In this document: piece after piece, positions 17,355 through 26,198 of the stretch
Layout: each line of letters starts with the position of its first letter
How positions within the stretch are numbered: the first letter of the stretch is position 1
Origin: Chloroflexota bacterium
Lineage (GTDB): Bacteria > Chloroflexota > Anaerolineae > Anaerolineales > Villigracilaceae
Reading direction: 5' to 3'
Length of the DNA: 64,000 nucleotides
NCBI GenBank assembly: GCA_016235445.1
Contig: JACRLB010000007.1
Location: forward strand, 62,001 to 126,000
The notes under the pieces: generated by a model
What the model was told of the DNA's origin: nothing
Databases searched by the model: none
The model's input: the letters and a program-made list of their open reading frames with translations, nothing else
Position numbers and translations under genes: made by a program

Positions 17355-17457
17355 ACGTCACCTCGATTTCAATTATACAACCAGTCCCAGCCCCACCCTG
17401 CCCTCCCCAAATACGGCTGGTACAGGCGGGCATAAATTCGTCTTGATTTCGTAGTTC

Positions 17458-17555
17458 GACAATATCACATTAAGACTGAAACCAAAGTGCAAAACCACAA
17501 AGGGTACCCTCCTTTGTGCCCCTTTGTGGTAAAGGTTTTGAAATGTGACATTGTC
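17458..17555. repeat. 98-bp element with TCACATT inverted ends
   Basis: Ends GACAATATCACATT and AATGTGACATTGTC are inverted repeats with one mismatch; inside is ACCACAAAGGGTACC with TTTGTGGT. A half-copy of the CGTAGTAACGACTTCAGTCG family follows at 17559-17582. Together they fill the gap between the antitoxin gene and nrdJ. A small mobile element is the simplest reading. Confidence 0.55.
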
Positions 17556-17641
17556 AAAGTAGTAACGACTTCAGTCGTTTTTAGGCAGGGAGGGTCTCCG
17601 ACACTTGCGCCGTACGCCAGTGCGGTGAGAACGGGAGGGGT

Positions 17642-20600
17642 CTAGCACTCGCTAAACCCACAAGCATAGCACTTCCTGCACCCCTCTTCGTTGACCACCG
17701 CCGCCTCCCCGCACTCGGGACAAATATCCCCGATCTTCATGGCAGGCGCATGGGATTCGCCATCCGCTCCCGAAAGGGAGTGCCCGTTGCCGCCGTTGGA
17801 TTTCACCTCCTCAGTGACAACTCCGTTCTTCTCATTCAGATATTGATCCAACACCTGACCAATGCCATCGGGCAGGGAACGCACGCGGTTGATGCCGAAG
17901 CCGAGCGAACGTCCGCCGCCGATGCCGATAAGTTGGACGATGATCTCGCGCATCCTGTCTACGGGAGCAATGGGCGAAGCCATGCGCAGGATGTAAGACA
18001 TCAAACGTCCAATGGCCTCGGAGACGGCGGCAATTTCAGAGCCAGCCTTGGCAGTGTTGACGAAAGCCTCGAAGGGCTGGTCGCCGCCGTTTTCGTTGAT
18101 GGTGATGAAGGCCTTGCCCACGGGCGTTTCGATATTGTACGTTCGGCCAGTGAGCGCTTTGGGGCGCGGTTTCTTTGTCCCATGCCACATCGTCCCCGAA
18201 GCAGGAGACAGGGTAGGAACTGCCTGTTGCACAGGAGCAACTGTCGGCGCGGGAAGAGGCGCTTTCTTATCCGCAGTGGCTTTGGTTTCCAGCACAACCA
18301 CATCGCGCGAACCCGTCACGTACACCGTAATCCCCTTACAGCCAAGTTCCCAGGCCATCATGTAGGCCTGCGCCACATCGTCCTCGGTGGCGTTCTCGTG
18401 GAAGTTGACGGTCTTTGAAAGCGAGTTATCCACGAAGGCTTGCAGTGCGCCCTGCATCCGCACATGCTCTTCGGCAGTGATGTCACCCGAAACCACAAAG
18501 GTATCGCGCACAGACTGCGGAAGTTCGGCGATGTTCTGGCAGGTGCCATCGTTCATCACCTGCTCCACGATCTCCTGCCGTTTCTCTTCGCCGAGGCCAA
18601 GCTTCTTGAGAGCTTCATCGAAACGCGGGCTGGCATAGGTGAGTTTCAAATCCTTGCCGTTATCGTTGACATGGCGGATATACGCGAGCGCGAAGACAGG
18701 CTCGCAACCATAGCCTTCACAACCAGCAACCGTGGCGATTGTGCCAGTAGGCGCGACAGTGGTCTGAGCCGCATTGCGGATGCCGTGACTTTTAATTCCG
18801 CTGACAATCGCCTCCCACTTAACCTCGGGCCTGTTCCAGTTATGCTGATAGCTGGTCAACGCTTTGGGAGCCTGCCATTTCATATCATCCATATCGTAAA
18901 TAGAATCAACGATGGCGGGGAAAGGTCCGCGTTCTTCGGCAAGCGAGACGCTCGTCTGCATCGAGTGATAACGCACGAACTCCATCACCTGCGCGCCGAA
19001 CTCCTGCCCCTCTGCAGACCCGTAGCGCACGCCCGCGTGATACATCAAATCCGCGAGACCCATGATGCCCAACCCAATGCGCCGCGCGCGATGAGCGGCA
19101 TCTTTGAGTTGTGGCACGGCAGGCACATATCCGTTGGCTTCGACAACATCGTCCAGGAACCGTGTGGCTAACACAACGCTCTGGCGGAGTAATTCCCAAT
19201 CAACGCCGCCATTGGGCGCACAATGTTCATTAAGATTTATAGAACCCAAACAACAATTTTCGTAACTGCCTAAATATTGTTCTCCGCAGTTATGAACAAC
19301 CAAACCGTTCGCGATAAATGAATGTGTATCAGATTGATGTAAGTCATACACAGGTTCAACGCCATCAGGTTCAATTACCTGAACTGTTGCAAGGAAAGGT
19401 TCTTCATAAGGGCCGCGAATCATGCGGCTAAGATAATCAGCCAATTTTGTTTGTTTGGCCTCTGTTAAAAATCCGATTTCATTCGCAAAACGGATCAAGT
19501 TGGTCTTGCTAATCGCTAGATCATGTTGTGGCAAATGGAAATATTCCTTTGTTCCACCTTTGCCATCTGGCATTGGGCGTACACCGCCTAGTCGACGATT
19601 CTCATAAATACGGCTTGCTATTCCAAAGTTCAAAAGCAAGCGTTGTGTATCTTTAAGTAAAGTCATATGGCTTGATGAAAGGCGCACTGAACATCCTTTT
19701 TCGCCGCCATCATTTACTTGTCCATCAGCTGTAAACAAGGCTTGCAGGAAACCGCGTTGAATGGCTTCACTTCCTGCAAAAACAGCAGATGGGATGAAGT
19801 GCTTTTTCTTTTCTGTAATTCCATATTGAGCAACCCAGCCTCGCAAACGTTCTGAACTAACCCGTGCTTCATCACGCTCAGTAACTTCTGTTGCACTAAC
19901 AGGATAGGCGCGGCGTTGACCAGGCTTCTCAACAATATTTGTCACCATCTCAGCAAATGCGGGGGCAAGTTCTTGTTTTTCATCTCCAAAGAATGAAAGC
20001 ACAGCACGCACAACATTTACCGTACCGTCACCAACCAGCCAGCCAAGCACCTGCCCTTCTTCAAGAGTGCCTTGTCTGCCAAAGCCGCCTTTTCGATTCA
20101 AGATATGAACGCGGTCACCTGATTGCAATTTTCCTGCTTCGACCCAGCCGCGAGAAGTCATTACACGGTGATCTTCTGTGAGCCGCAATTCGTAACCTTC
20201 ACGAGTCATCAAGCGATACACTGGTTTTGTGCCTGTTTGGAAAACGTGTGTGGCGGGGAGAAAAGTATCCGCGCCAAAGCGAGCATCTGAGGTGACATTA
20301 ATTTCCTGTCCATCAACTGCAAGTTCATCGGCACGGCGCAAACCCTGATCTGTGTAAATTAAAGTGTCGCCAGTCACGCATGGGTTTGTTGATTCCAATT
20401 GATACAAATGCGGGACAGGGTTTTGACGATTAGCCGCATCCAAAAACAACATGCCAGGCTCGCCATTATGATGAGCCTGCTTAACGATTTTATTGAACAA
20501 GTCGCGCGCGCGCACTTTTCTATAAGTGTTAATTTTTATTCCAGCGGCTTCGGCTTGTTCCATCGTGCCGTCAAAATTTCGTTCTTTCACTTCAGAGAGG

Positions 20601-21337
20601 TCGGGGAATCTCAATTCCCAATCCTCATCATTCTTCACCGCGCGCATAAAAGCATCGGTAATGCCAACAGAGATATTAAAGTTTGTGATGTGATTCTCGT
20701 TCGTTTTGCATTCGATGAATTCTTCCACATCCGGATGATCCACACGCAACACCCCCATATTAGCCCCGCGTCGGCTTCCGCCCTGAGCCACCTCCCCAAA
20801 CGCATGGTCGTACACACGCAAAAAGCCAACAGGCCCCGTCGCGCGCCCAGCCGAAGTTTTCACCATCGAATCCTTCGGGCGTAATCTTGAAAACGAGAAC
20901 CCGTTTCCGCCGCCTGTCTGCTGAATCAGTGCGGCATCGCGCAAGGTCTGAAAGATGCCCGCGCTGTGGCGCCCCATGTCATCAGTGATCGGAAGCACGA
21001 AACACGCAGCCAACTGCCCAAGCGGAGTTCCCGCACCGGTAAAGGTGGGAGAGTTCGGGAAAAACTTCTTGCTGGAAAGCAGGTGGTAATACTCAACCGT
21101 TCGTTTGTCCACGTCCGCGCCCCATTGTTCTTCCACTTTCGCAACGTGATACGCCACACGCCAGAACATCTCTTCGACATTCTCAGCAGGCTTGCCATCG
21201 TCGCCGCGGCGCACGTAGCGCTTCATCAACACCTGGCGGGCGTTGTCCGTCAGGGCGGCTTTGGGCATCCCCTTGGCAATGGCAGGCGTTGGCAACAAAC
21301 CATTCTTAACTTTGGGTTCAGCAGATTTTGGAACCAT
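17642..21337 (-). CDS. nrdJ: Adenosylcobalamin-dependent (class II) ribonucleotide reductase with intein
   Basis: This enzyme reduces ribonucleotides to deoxyribonucleotides using AdoCbl. The precursor is 1231 residues from the ATG at 21337 (preceded by AGGAGAG) and contains a 364-residue intein, leaving a mature protein of about 867 residues. Extein landmarks are [24 protein letters not shown], the [17 protein letters not shown] active-site region split by the intein, and [19 protein letters not shown]. The C-terminus is a zinc-ribbon tail, CPEC...[12 protein letters not shown], characteristic of class II enzymes. It follows nrdR on the same strand and is probably under NrdR control. Confidence 0.95.
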   Translation of the reverse strand: MVPKSAEPKVKNGLLPTPAIAKGMPKAALTDNARQVLMKRYVRRGDDGKPAENVEEMFWRVAYHVAKVEEQWGADVDKRTVEYYHLLSSKKFFPNSPTFTGAGTPLGQLAACFVLPITDDMGRHSAGIFQTLRDAALIQQTGGGNGFSFSRLRPKDSMVKTSAGRATGPVGFLRVYDHAFGEVAQGGSRRGANMGVLRVDHPDVEEFIECKTNENHITNFNISVGITDAFMRAVKNDEDWELRFPDLSEVKERNFDGTMEQAEAAGIKINTYRKVRARDLFNKIVKQAHHNGEPGMLFLDAANRQNPVPHLYQLESTNPCVTGDTLIYTDQGLRRADELAVDGQEINVTSDARFGADTFLPATHVFQTGTKPVYRLMTREGYELRLTEDHRVMTSRGWVEAGKLQSGDRVHILNRKGGFGRQGTLEEGQVLGWLVGDGTVNVVRAVLSFFGDEKQELAPAFAEMVTNIVEKPGQRRAYPVSATEVTERDEARVSSERLRGWVAQYGITEKKKHFIPSAVFAGSEAIQRGFLQALFTADGQVNDGGEKGCSVRLSSSHMTLLKDTQRLLLNFGIASRIYENRRLGGVRPMPDGKGGTKEYFHLPQHDLAISKTNLIRFANEIGFLTEAKQTKLADYLSRMIRGPYEEPFLATVQVIEPDGVEPVYDLHQSDTHSFIANGLVVHNCGEQYLGSYENCCLGSINLNEHCAPNGGVDWELLRQSVVLATRFLDDVVEANGYVPAVPQLKDAAHRARRIGLGIMGLADLMYHAGVRYGSAEGQEFGAQVMEFVRYHSMQTSVSLAEERGPFPAIVDSIYDMDDMKWQAPKALTSYQHNWNRPEVKWEAIVSGIKSHGIRNAAQTTVAPTGTIATVAGCEGYGCEPVFALAYIRHVNDNGKDLKLTYASPRFDEALKKLGLGEEKRQEIVEQVMNDGTCQNIAELPQSVRDTFVVSGDITAEEHVRMQGALQAFVDNSLSKTVNFHENATEDDVAQAYMMAWELGCKGITVYVTGSRDVVVLETKATADKKAPLPAPTVAPVQQAVPTLSPASGTMWHGTKKPRPKALTGRTYNIETPVGKAFITINENGGDQPFEAFVNTAKAGSEIAAVSEAIGRLMSYILRMASPIAPVDRMREIIVQLIGIGGGRSLGFGINRVRSLPDGIGQVLDQYLNEKNGVVTEEVKSNGGNGHSLSGADGESHAPAMKIGDICPECGEAAVVNEEGCRKCYACGFSEC
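19289..20380 (-). other. Intein with LAGLIDADG homing endonuclease inside NrdJ
   Basis: The intein begins at the Cys of ESTNP/C (codon 20378-20380) and ends at HN (Asn codon 19289-19291); the next extein residue is Cys, as splicing requires. Splicing blocks are visible: [10 protein letters not shown] (A), [11 protein letters not shown] (B), [12 protein letters not shown] (F/G). Two LAGLIDADG-like motifs, [10 protein letters not shown] and [11 protein letters not shown], flank an endonuclease domain. The insertion is at the active-site Cys region, a known hot spot in ribonucleotide reductases. Codon use looks AT-richer than the extein, consistent with horizontal arrival. Confidence 0.93.
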
Positions 21338-21495
21338 CTTTTCTCTCCTATAAAAGTTAGTCATCGTATCGCAGGGGCAACCCCTCACGATCAACCGTCT
21401 TGCTGGTTTATCAAAGGCGGGTCGTCCCTACGGTATGTTGGACACAAAACGGCAAAGACATTCCCCCCTTGTGAGGGGAAGTCCCTGCCGTGAAC

Positions 21496-21945
21496 TTAAT
21501 CTTCGAGTAACTGATCTATTTCAGTGCGGATGGACTTGAGATCGTCCAGACCCAAATACACAATCGCATAGCGGATGTAGGCGATCTGGTCAACTTCCTT
21601 CAAAGTGGTCATCACCAGGTCACCCACCACACGGGAAGACACCTCAGCCTTGCCCATTTTCTGTAACTGCGTCTCCACGTGCCCGATCATCCGCTCGATG
21701 TCCGCCGCCGAAACAGGCCGCTTGGCGCAGGAAATACGAATCCCCCGCGCCAGTTTCTCGCGGTCGAACTCCTCGCGCGCGCCATCCTGCTTGATGATAA
21801 GCGGCGTGGCAAGAATAGGTCTCTCATAACTGCTAAAGCGCTGCCTGCATTTCAGGCACTCGCGGCGGCGTCGAATCCCCCCGTGGCTATCGTGGGAAGT
21901 ATCCAGAACTTTAGAGTCATGATGCTTGCAATATGGACAACGCAT
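21496..21945 (-). CDS. nrdR: Transcriptional repressor NrdR
   Basis: A 149-residue NrdR, the nucleotide-sensing repressor of ribonucleotide reductase genes. The N-terminal zinc ribbon has CPYC (Cys 3 and 6) and CLKC (Cys 30 and 33) with the arginine-rich GGIRRRREC between them. An ATP-cone domain follows (from about residue 48, ILATPLIIKQDGAREEFDREKLARGI). The length is standard. It sits 158 bp upstream of nrdJ in the same direction. Confidence 0.96.
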   Translation of the reverse strand: MRCPYCKHHDSKVLDTSHDSHGGIRRRRECLKCRQRFSSYERPILATPLIIKQDGAREEFDREKLARGIRISCAKRPVSAADIERMIGHVETQLQKMGKAEVSSRVVGDLVMTTLKEVDQIAYIRYAIVYLGLDDLKSIRTEIDQLLED

Positions 21946-21961
21946 CCGAGGTATCTCTCCA

Positions 21962-22022
21962 ATTATAGAACAAATGTTAGAGCCATATATGGGCGTTCGA
22001 GCTCTGCATCCCCGTACATATG
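21962..22022 (-). promoter_or_regulatory. Candidate nrdR promoter with NrdR-box-like palindrome
   Basis: On the minus strand TATAAT (21962-21967) lies 17 bp before the nrdR ATG, with a ribosome site GGAGAG after it. A palindrome CCATATATGG (21983-21992) covers the -35 position, and a partial second site with CATATG is centred about 32 bp further up. Paired boxes about three helical turns apart with an ATATAT core are how NrdR operators look, but the flanks match the consensus poorly. The remainder of the 451-bp gap (to 22396) holds small hairpins around 22190-22250 and 22285-22365 and no gene. Confidence 0.35.
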
Positions 22023-22396
22023 GTCAAAGTGTTCGGCATTTTAGCATCTTACACAAGCATTGGCAAGGGGTGATTGGTCTACGGGATTCTTAAAAAATGG
22101 CGGACATATCCCCCCGCTTCCTTCTTAACGGATGGTTGATTCTATTTCAATAAGCATTCCCCCTCAGACACACAATGACACCCCTGCGGGGTTCAAAACA
22201 TTTGCAATTCAAATTCTACAATCATCTCACCCCTTCGGGGTTGAGAGTATAAAAGAGGTGTAACACAAAACTGTCGGTGACCATGCTCAAGCCGCCATCT
22301 CGGCGGCGTTCTACAAAGAAAACCTGCGCCGAGGACGGCGCAGGGAGCATCGGTGAAAAGTGTCAAAAGTTTGCCCCCGAAAGGAAACGTGAGGCA

Positions 22397-23257
22397 TTAT
22401 AAATTTTTCAAAAACGTCATCACATACGGGTTGAACGTCTCAGGGTGGCATTGATGCGGCACATGCCCACACACTGGCATCGTATGCGTACCCACCACGT
22501 TCGGCAGGGATTTTGCAAGCTGTGGAAAAGACGAGGGCGCAAGGGTTTGATCACGCTCACCCCACAGGAGCAGAGTCGGCTGGTGAAGGCGAGACAGGTC
22601 AATCGTCGAAGAACGAAGCGTGCGCGGGATGTTGTAAATTCCAGAAGAGGCGCGTTTATAGTCCAATGCAGTCTGGAAGCGGATGCGCTCAGGCAAAATA
22701 TGAGTCTCGCGATGGCCAAAGTGATAATTGAAGCTGGTCATATCCACCAACAAGCGAAAGAGGCGGTAGGGCGTCTTGTCAATAAGATTGGTGTTGATCA
22801 GTTGATGGCGAAATATCCTTTGCATGACAGGCGGCAGTTGGGCAATATCGAAGAATGGGTTGACCAGCACCAACGCCCGCACCCGTTCGGGATACTTCAA
22901 CGCATACAACAGAGACAACCCCCCGCCCAGCGAATGACCGACCAGGATCATCGGTTCATCAAGTTGAAGCGAATCGATCCATTGCGAAAAATGGTCAAAG
23001 GTGTTTTCAAGGGTGTATTCGTGCGCACCGCCAGGCTTTTCGCTTTCGCCGTGTCCAAGCAGGTCGAGGGCATAGCCAGCATAGCCCGCGGCCGAAAGCT
23101 CGGGGAGCAGGTCGTCCCAGTCGTGAAGCGAAGCGGCCAGCCCATGCGTCAGGATGACTGGCGCGCCCGCTCCATGCCGCACGTAGTTCACTTTTTGTTG
23201 GTTATCCAGAACCCCATCGAGAGGCATTATTTTATTCGTATTCATGTTCGCAATCAT
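22397..23257 (-). CDS. Alpha/beta-fold hydrolase
   Basis: A 286-residue hydrolase. The oxyanion region VILTHGLAASLHDWDDL is near residue 33, the nucleophile elbow is LVGHSLGGGLS (Ser about 108), a late Asp is in WGERDQTLAPSSF and the catalytic His is in VCGHVPHQCHPE near residue 266. All triad members are therefore present. The substrate is unknown. Two ATGs four codons apart (23257, 23245) are both possible and neither has a strong ribosome site. Confidence 0.88.
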   Translation of the reverse strand: MIANMNTNKIMPLDGVLDNQQKVNYVRHGAGAPVILTHGLAASLHDWDDLLPELSAAGYAGYALDLLGHGESEKPGGAHEYTLENTFDHFSQWIDSLQLDEPMILVGHSLGGGLSLLYALKYPERVRALVLVNPFFDIAQLPPVMQRIFRHQLINTNLIDKTPYRLFRLLVDMTSFNYHFGHRETHILPERIRFQTALDYKRASSGIYNIPRTLRSSTIDLSRLHQPTLLLWGERDQTLAPSSFPQLAKSLPNVVGTHTMPVCGHVPHQCHPETFNPYVMTFLKNL

Positions 23258-23307
23258 ATTCTTTTTTACCAGACTTCGTAAGCCTTTGGGCGCTTACAAA
23301 ACCCTTA

Positions 23308-23441
23308 GAAAGCGTTTCTTAACGCCTTATTTTTTGGATACGGATGTTACGGAAAAGAGCGGCTTTTATTTATGGTTTTTCCGTGAAGTTCAGTCTACTC
23401 CGTGTTGTCCGTGTCCCAAAAAAGAGTTAAGAAACAGTCTC
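23308..23441. mobile_element. MITE-like element, GTTTCTTAA family, copy 2 (134 bp)
   Basis: Inverted ends GAAAGCGTTTCTTAA and TTAAGAAACAGTCTC, and exactly the same length as copy 1. It is flanked by the 3-bp direct repeat TTA (23305-23307 and 23442-23444). The right flank abuts the TAG stop codon of the acyl-CoA ligase fusion gene at 23445. TNA-type duplications occur with IS5-group transposases, but no such gene is in the window. Confidence 0.78.
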
Positions 23442-23444
23442 TTA

Positions 23445-25916
23445 CTATTCTCCAGCGATTTGTTTTCCATATCGTTTTGCAAGTTCGCGGCGTAAAACCT
23501 TGCCGATGAACGTGCGCGGAAATTCATCCATAAAGATCACAAAGCGCGGGACGAGATGCGGGGGCAGTCTGCGCTTGCAATACGCAATCACATCCTCAGC
23601 GCTTGGTTTTTGTTTCGCGCCAATGATAAACGCAAATGGATGCCCAGCCACAGCCACCACGGCCACTTCCTTGATCTGCGGGATTTCGTAGATCACTTCT
23701 TCGACATCGCGTGGGAAGGCGGGTTCCCTGCCAGTTTTTTCAGGATACCACATGTCTGCCTTGCGGGCGATAATGCGGCAGAAACCATCCTCGTCCATTT
23801 GCGCCACGTCGCCAGTCAACAGCCAGCCGTCTGCGGTCAACACTTCTTTTGTAGCCTCTTCATTCTTCCAGTACCCCATCATCACCTGCGGCCCGCGGAT
23901 GGCAAGCTCGCCGATCTGCCCAGGCAGCACTTCCTTACTGCCTGTTTTCAAATCCACCACGGCGGCCTGGGTGGAAGGCAGAGGCACGCCAATCGTCCCT
24001 ACCCTGCGGTTTTTGCCCAGCGGGTTGGCGTGAGTCACAGGCGCGGCTTCGGTGAGGCCGTAGCCTTCCACCAGTTTGCCTTTGGTGAGTTTCTCGAAAG
24101 CCTCCTGCACTTCCACAGGCAGGGGCGCGGAGCCGCTGATACAAGCCTTGATGGATTTTATTCCGTATTTTCTTACGCCGCGGAAATTATTGATAGCCAC
24201 ATACATGCTCGGCGACCCAGGGAAGATGGTCGGCTTGTATTTCTTGATAGCCTTCAATACATCCAGGACGATGAACTGCGGTTTTAAGATCAATGCCGCG
24301 CCAATGGAAACAGGCACATTCAAGGCGGTTGTCATGCCATAGCTGTGGAAGAACGGTACAACGCACAAAAACCTCTCCTTGCCCTCTTCGGCATTCGGCA
24401 GCCAGTGGCGGGTTTGCAGTGCATTCGCCACGAGGTTGCGGTGCGAAAGCATCACACCTTTGGATTGTCCCGTTGTGCCGCCCGTAAACATGATGACGGC
24501 CAGGTCTTCAGGAGCAACTTCCACAGCGGATGATTTTGTGCTTTGCTGGGCAAGCCAGCGATTCCAGTGCAAGGCGTTGGATAGGTCCAGGCCGCGGTTG
24601 CGCCAGCGGGAGATTAGATGTTTTGGAAGCGCAAGATAATCCGCGGGGTCGGTCAGCGCCACATGCGGCACGCCCGTCTCTTGCTTGATCTGCTTCGCCA
24701 AGCCAGACCAGGTGGATAACGTGACGAGCAGGCTCGCATCCACATCCTTGATCTGGCGCGCCAATTCAACAGGGTCGGTCATTGGCGGAATCAATACCAC
24801 CGCCGCGCCCGCTTTCAATGCGCCGTAATACCCGACCACCATTTGCGGAATATTCGGTAAAAGCAAAACAACGCGCGCGCCTTTGCCAAGCCCCAATGCC
24901 AGCAGGGCATTGGCAAAGCGGTTGGCTTCGTGATTCAATTGTCGGTAGGTTAATTTCGAACCTTCAAAATAAACAGCAGGGCGGTTAGGGAAACGCCGCA
25001 CCGAAGAGCGCAATAAAAGATGAGCGGGAATGCGCGGCACATCCACTGTGTAGGGCACGCCGTCTTCATAATGGTTGAGCCAGGCGCGTTCCTGCTTCAA
25101 TTCGTCACGGGAAGATTTGGGAGCGACGAAGGCGGAATCGCGCCACGATTTTTTAGACTCGCCTTTGAGGAAACTGGCGATTGCCCGATCGACTGCCTCG
25201 CGCCTCTCCAACATGACCATGTGGCCGGATGCGCGCACGTCGATTTCCTCTCCGCCCGGAATGGACTTTGCCACCTTCTCGAACGACGGACGCTCAAAGA
25301 CGAGATCACGATGCCCGCGAATGATCATGGTTGGGACGATTAGTTTCGGGAACCTGTCCCAGCCCACCCATTGCGATAGGTTGTACAGGTAAAATTGCCT
25401 GAGGGCGTGTGGGGGGGCGTGAAGCCATTTACGCGTGAAGAGGCCTACAAAACGCAATAATGCGGCGGGAAGATTTAATGCCAGTTTGAATAAGGGCTTT
25501 ATTTTAAACTCGCCTGCGGTGGCAATGAGAATTAATTTTTCGATGTGGTCCGGGTGATTCAACGCGTATTCTGTGACGATGGCGCCGCCGTAGGAGTGGC
25601 CGATCAAAACAAAAGGCGTGGATACTTTCAACTGGGTCAAAACAATTTCCAGGTCCAGTTGGATGCGCGGCATGTCGTAGCCAGTGGCGGGCTTGTCGGA
25701 GAGTCCATGCCCGCGCAAGTCCAATGCAATGACGCGGTTATCCATCGCGAATTTTTGCATTTGAAATTGCCATTGTTCCGCCTTGCCGCCAAAGCCATGA
25801 ATGAAAATAATGGTGCGCTGTGGGCTTTCAGGCGAAACATCGATTGCGGAAAGGCGGACGATGGGGTCGGACGAGGTGCGGATTTCGTGACGGTAGAGAT
25901 CGAGGTCTATGTCCAT
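23445..25916 (-). CDS. Fusion of alpha/beta hydrolase and acyl-CoA synthetase (AMP-binding)
   Basis: An 823-residue two-domain protein. The N-terminal ~260 residues are an alpha/beta hydrolase (IFIHGFGGKAEQW, then nucleophile elbow LIGHSYGGAIV and a terminal ASGHMVMLERRE His). The C-terminal ~530 residues are a complete long-chain-fatty-acid-CoA-ligase-like enzyme: P-loop MFTGGTTGQSKGVMLSH, GYGLTEAAPVTH, TGDVAQMDEDGF and the final PRTFIGKVLRREL with the catalytic Lys. The hydrolase could release a fatty acid that the ligase activates. I start it at the ATG at 25916; a longer frame to 26024 adds 36 residues without family resemblance. Confidence 0.9.
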   Translation of the reverse strand: MDIDLDLYRHEIRTSSDPIVRLSAIDVSPESPQRTIIFIHGFGGKAEQWQFQMQKFAMDNRVIALDLRGHGLSDKPATGYDMPRIQLDLEIVLTQLKVSTPFVLIGHSYGGAIVTEYALNHPDHIEKLILIATAGEFKIKPLFKLALNLPAALLRFVGLFTRKWLHAPPHALRQFYLYNLSQWVGWDRFPKLIVPTMIIRGHRDLVFERPSFEKVAKSIPGGEEIDVRASGHMVMLERREAVDRAIASFLKGESKKSWRDSAFVAPKSSRDELKQERAWLNHYEDGVPYTVDVPRIPAHLLLRSSVRRFPNRPAVYFEGSKLTYRQLNHEANRFANALLALGLGKGARVVLLLPNIPQMVVGYYGALKAGAAVVLIPPMTDPVELARQIKDVDASLLVTLSTWSGLAKQIKQETGVPHVALTDPADYLALPKHLISRWRNRGLDLSNALHWNRWLAQQSTKSSAVEVAPEDLAVIMFTGGTTGQSKGVMLSHRNLVANALQTRHWLPNAEEGKERFLCVVPFFHSYGMTTALNVPVSIGAALILKPQFIVLDVLKAIKKYKPTIFPGSPSMYVAINNFRGVRKYGIKSIKACISGSAPLPVEVQEAFEKLTKGKLVEGYGLTEAAPVTHANPLGKNRRVGTIGVPLPSTQAAVVDLKTGSKEVLPGQIGELAIRGPQVMMGYWKNEEATKEVLTADGWLLTGDVAQMDEDGFCRIIARKADMWYPEKTGREPAFPRDVEEVIYEIPQIKEVAVVAVAGHPFAFIIGAKQKPSAEDVIAYCKRRLPPHLVPRFVIFMDEFPRTFIGKVLRRELAKRYGKQIAGE

Positions 25917-26069
25917 GGATAACCTTTCAACTGGCCGAATATGATTTCGAGAAGTGTACAGGAGTTGGGATGGATTGTCAATTTTTATTGTGACCCCCGG
26001 TTTTTCGATAAAACGCCTACCCACCTCCCGACCGCCAGTCCACCGGTCAGAAATATTTGCAATTCGTTT

Positions 26070-26179
26070 TTTCTCTACCGCACATCCGTCATTGCAAACC
26101 GCCGCTCTTGCTCTTGGGCGGCGACATCGTTCCCGAGTGGGGAATGACGGATACTACTCTCGTATTTGTACGGTAGAGA
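26070..26179. mobile_element. 110-bp inverted-repeat element with 9-bp target duplication
   Basis: The ends are TTTCTCTACCGCACA and TGTACGGTAGAGA. The 9-bp direct repeat AATTCGTTT flanks it (26061-26069 and 26180-26188). The inside contains a CGTCATTGC...GAATGACGG palindrome like the repeat at 8272-8372. It lies in the 282-bp gap upstream of the hydrolase-ligase gene and beyond the end of the secreted-protein gene. No coding content. Confidence 0.68.
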
Positions 26180-26198
26180 AATTCGTTTCAAATCTCCC

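Noticed and set aside
18440-19171. 243-codon open frame opposite nrdJ
   Set aside because: Antisense to a conserved part of the reductase; the translation has no domain and no ribosome site.
22046-22396. tRNA or small RNA gene in the nrdR upstream gap
   Set aside because: Several small hairpins occur, but no cloverleaf, no CCA end and no T-arm consensus were found.
22445-23281. 278-codon plus-strand frame
   Set aside because: Antisense to the alpha/beta hydrolase with its complete catalytic triad.
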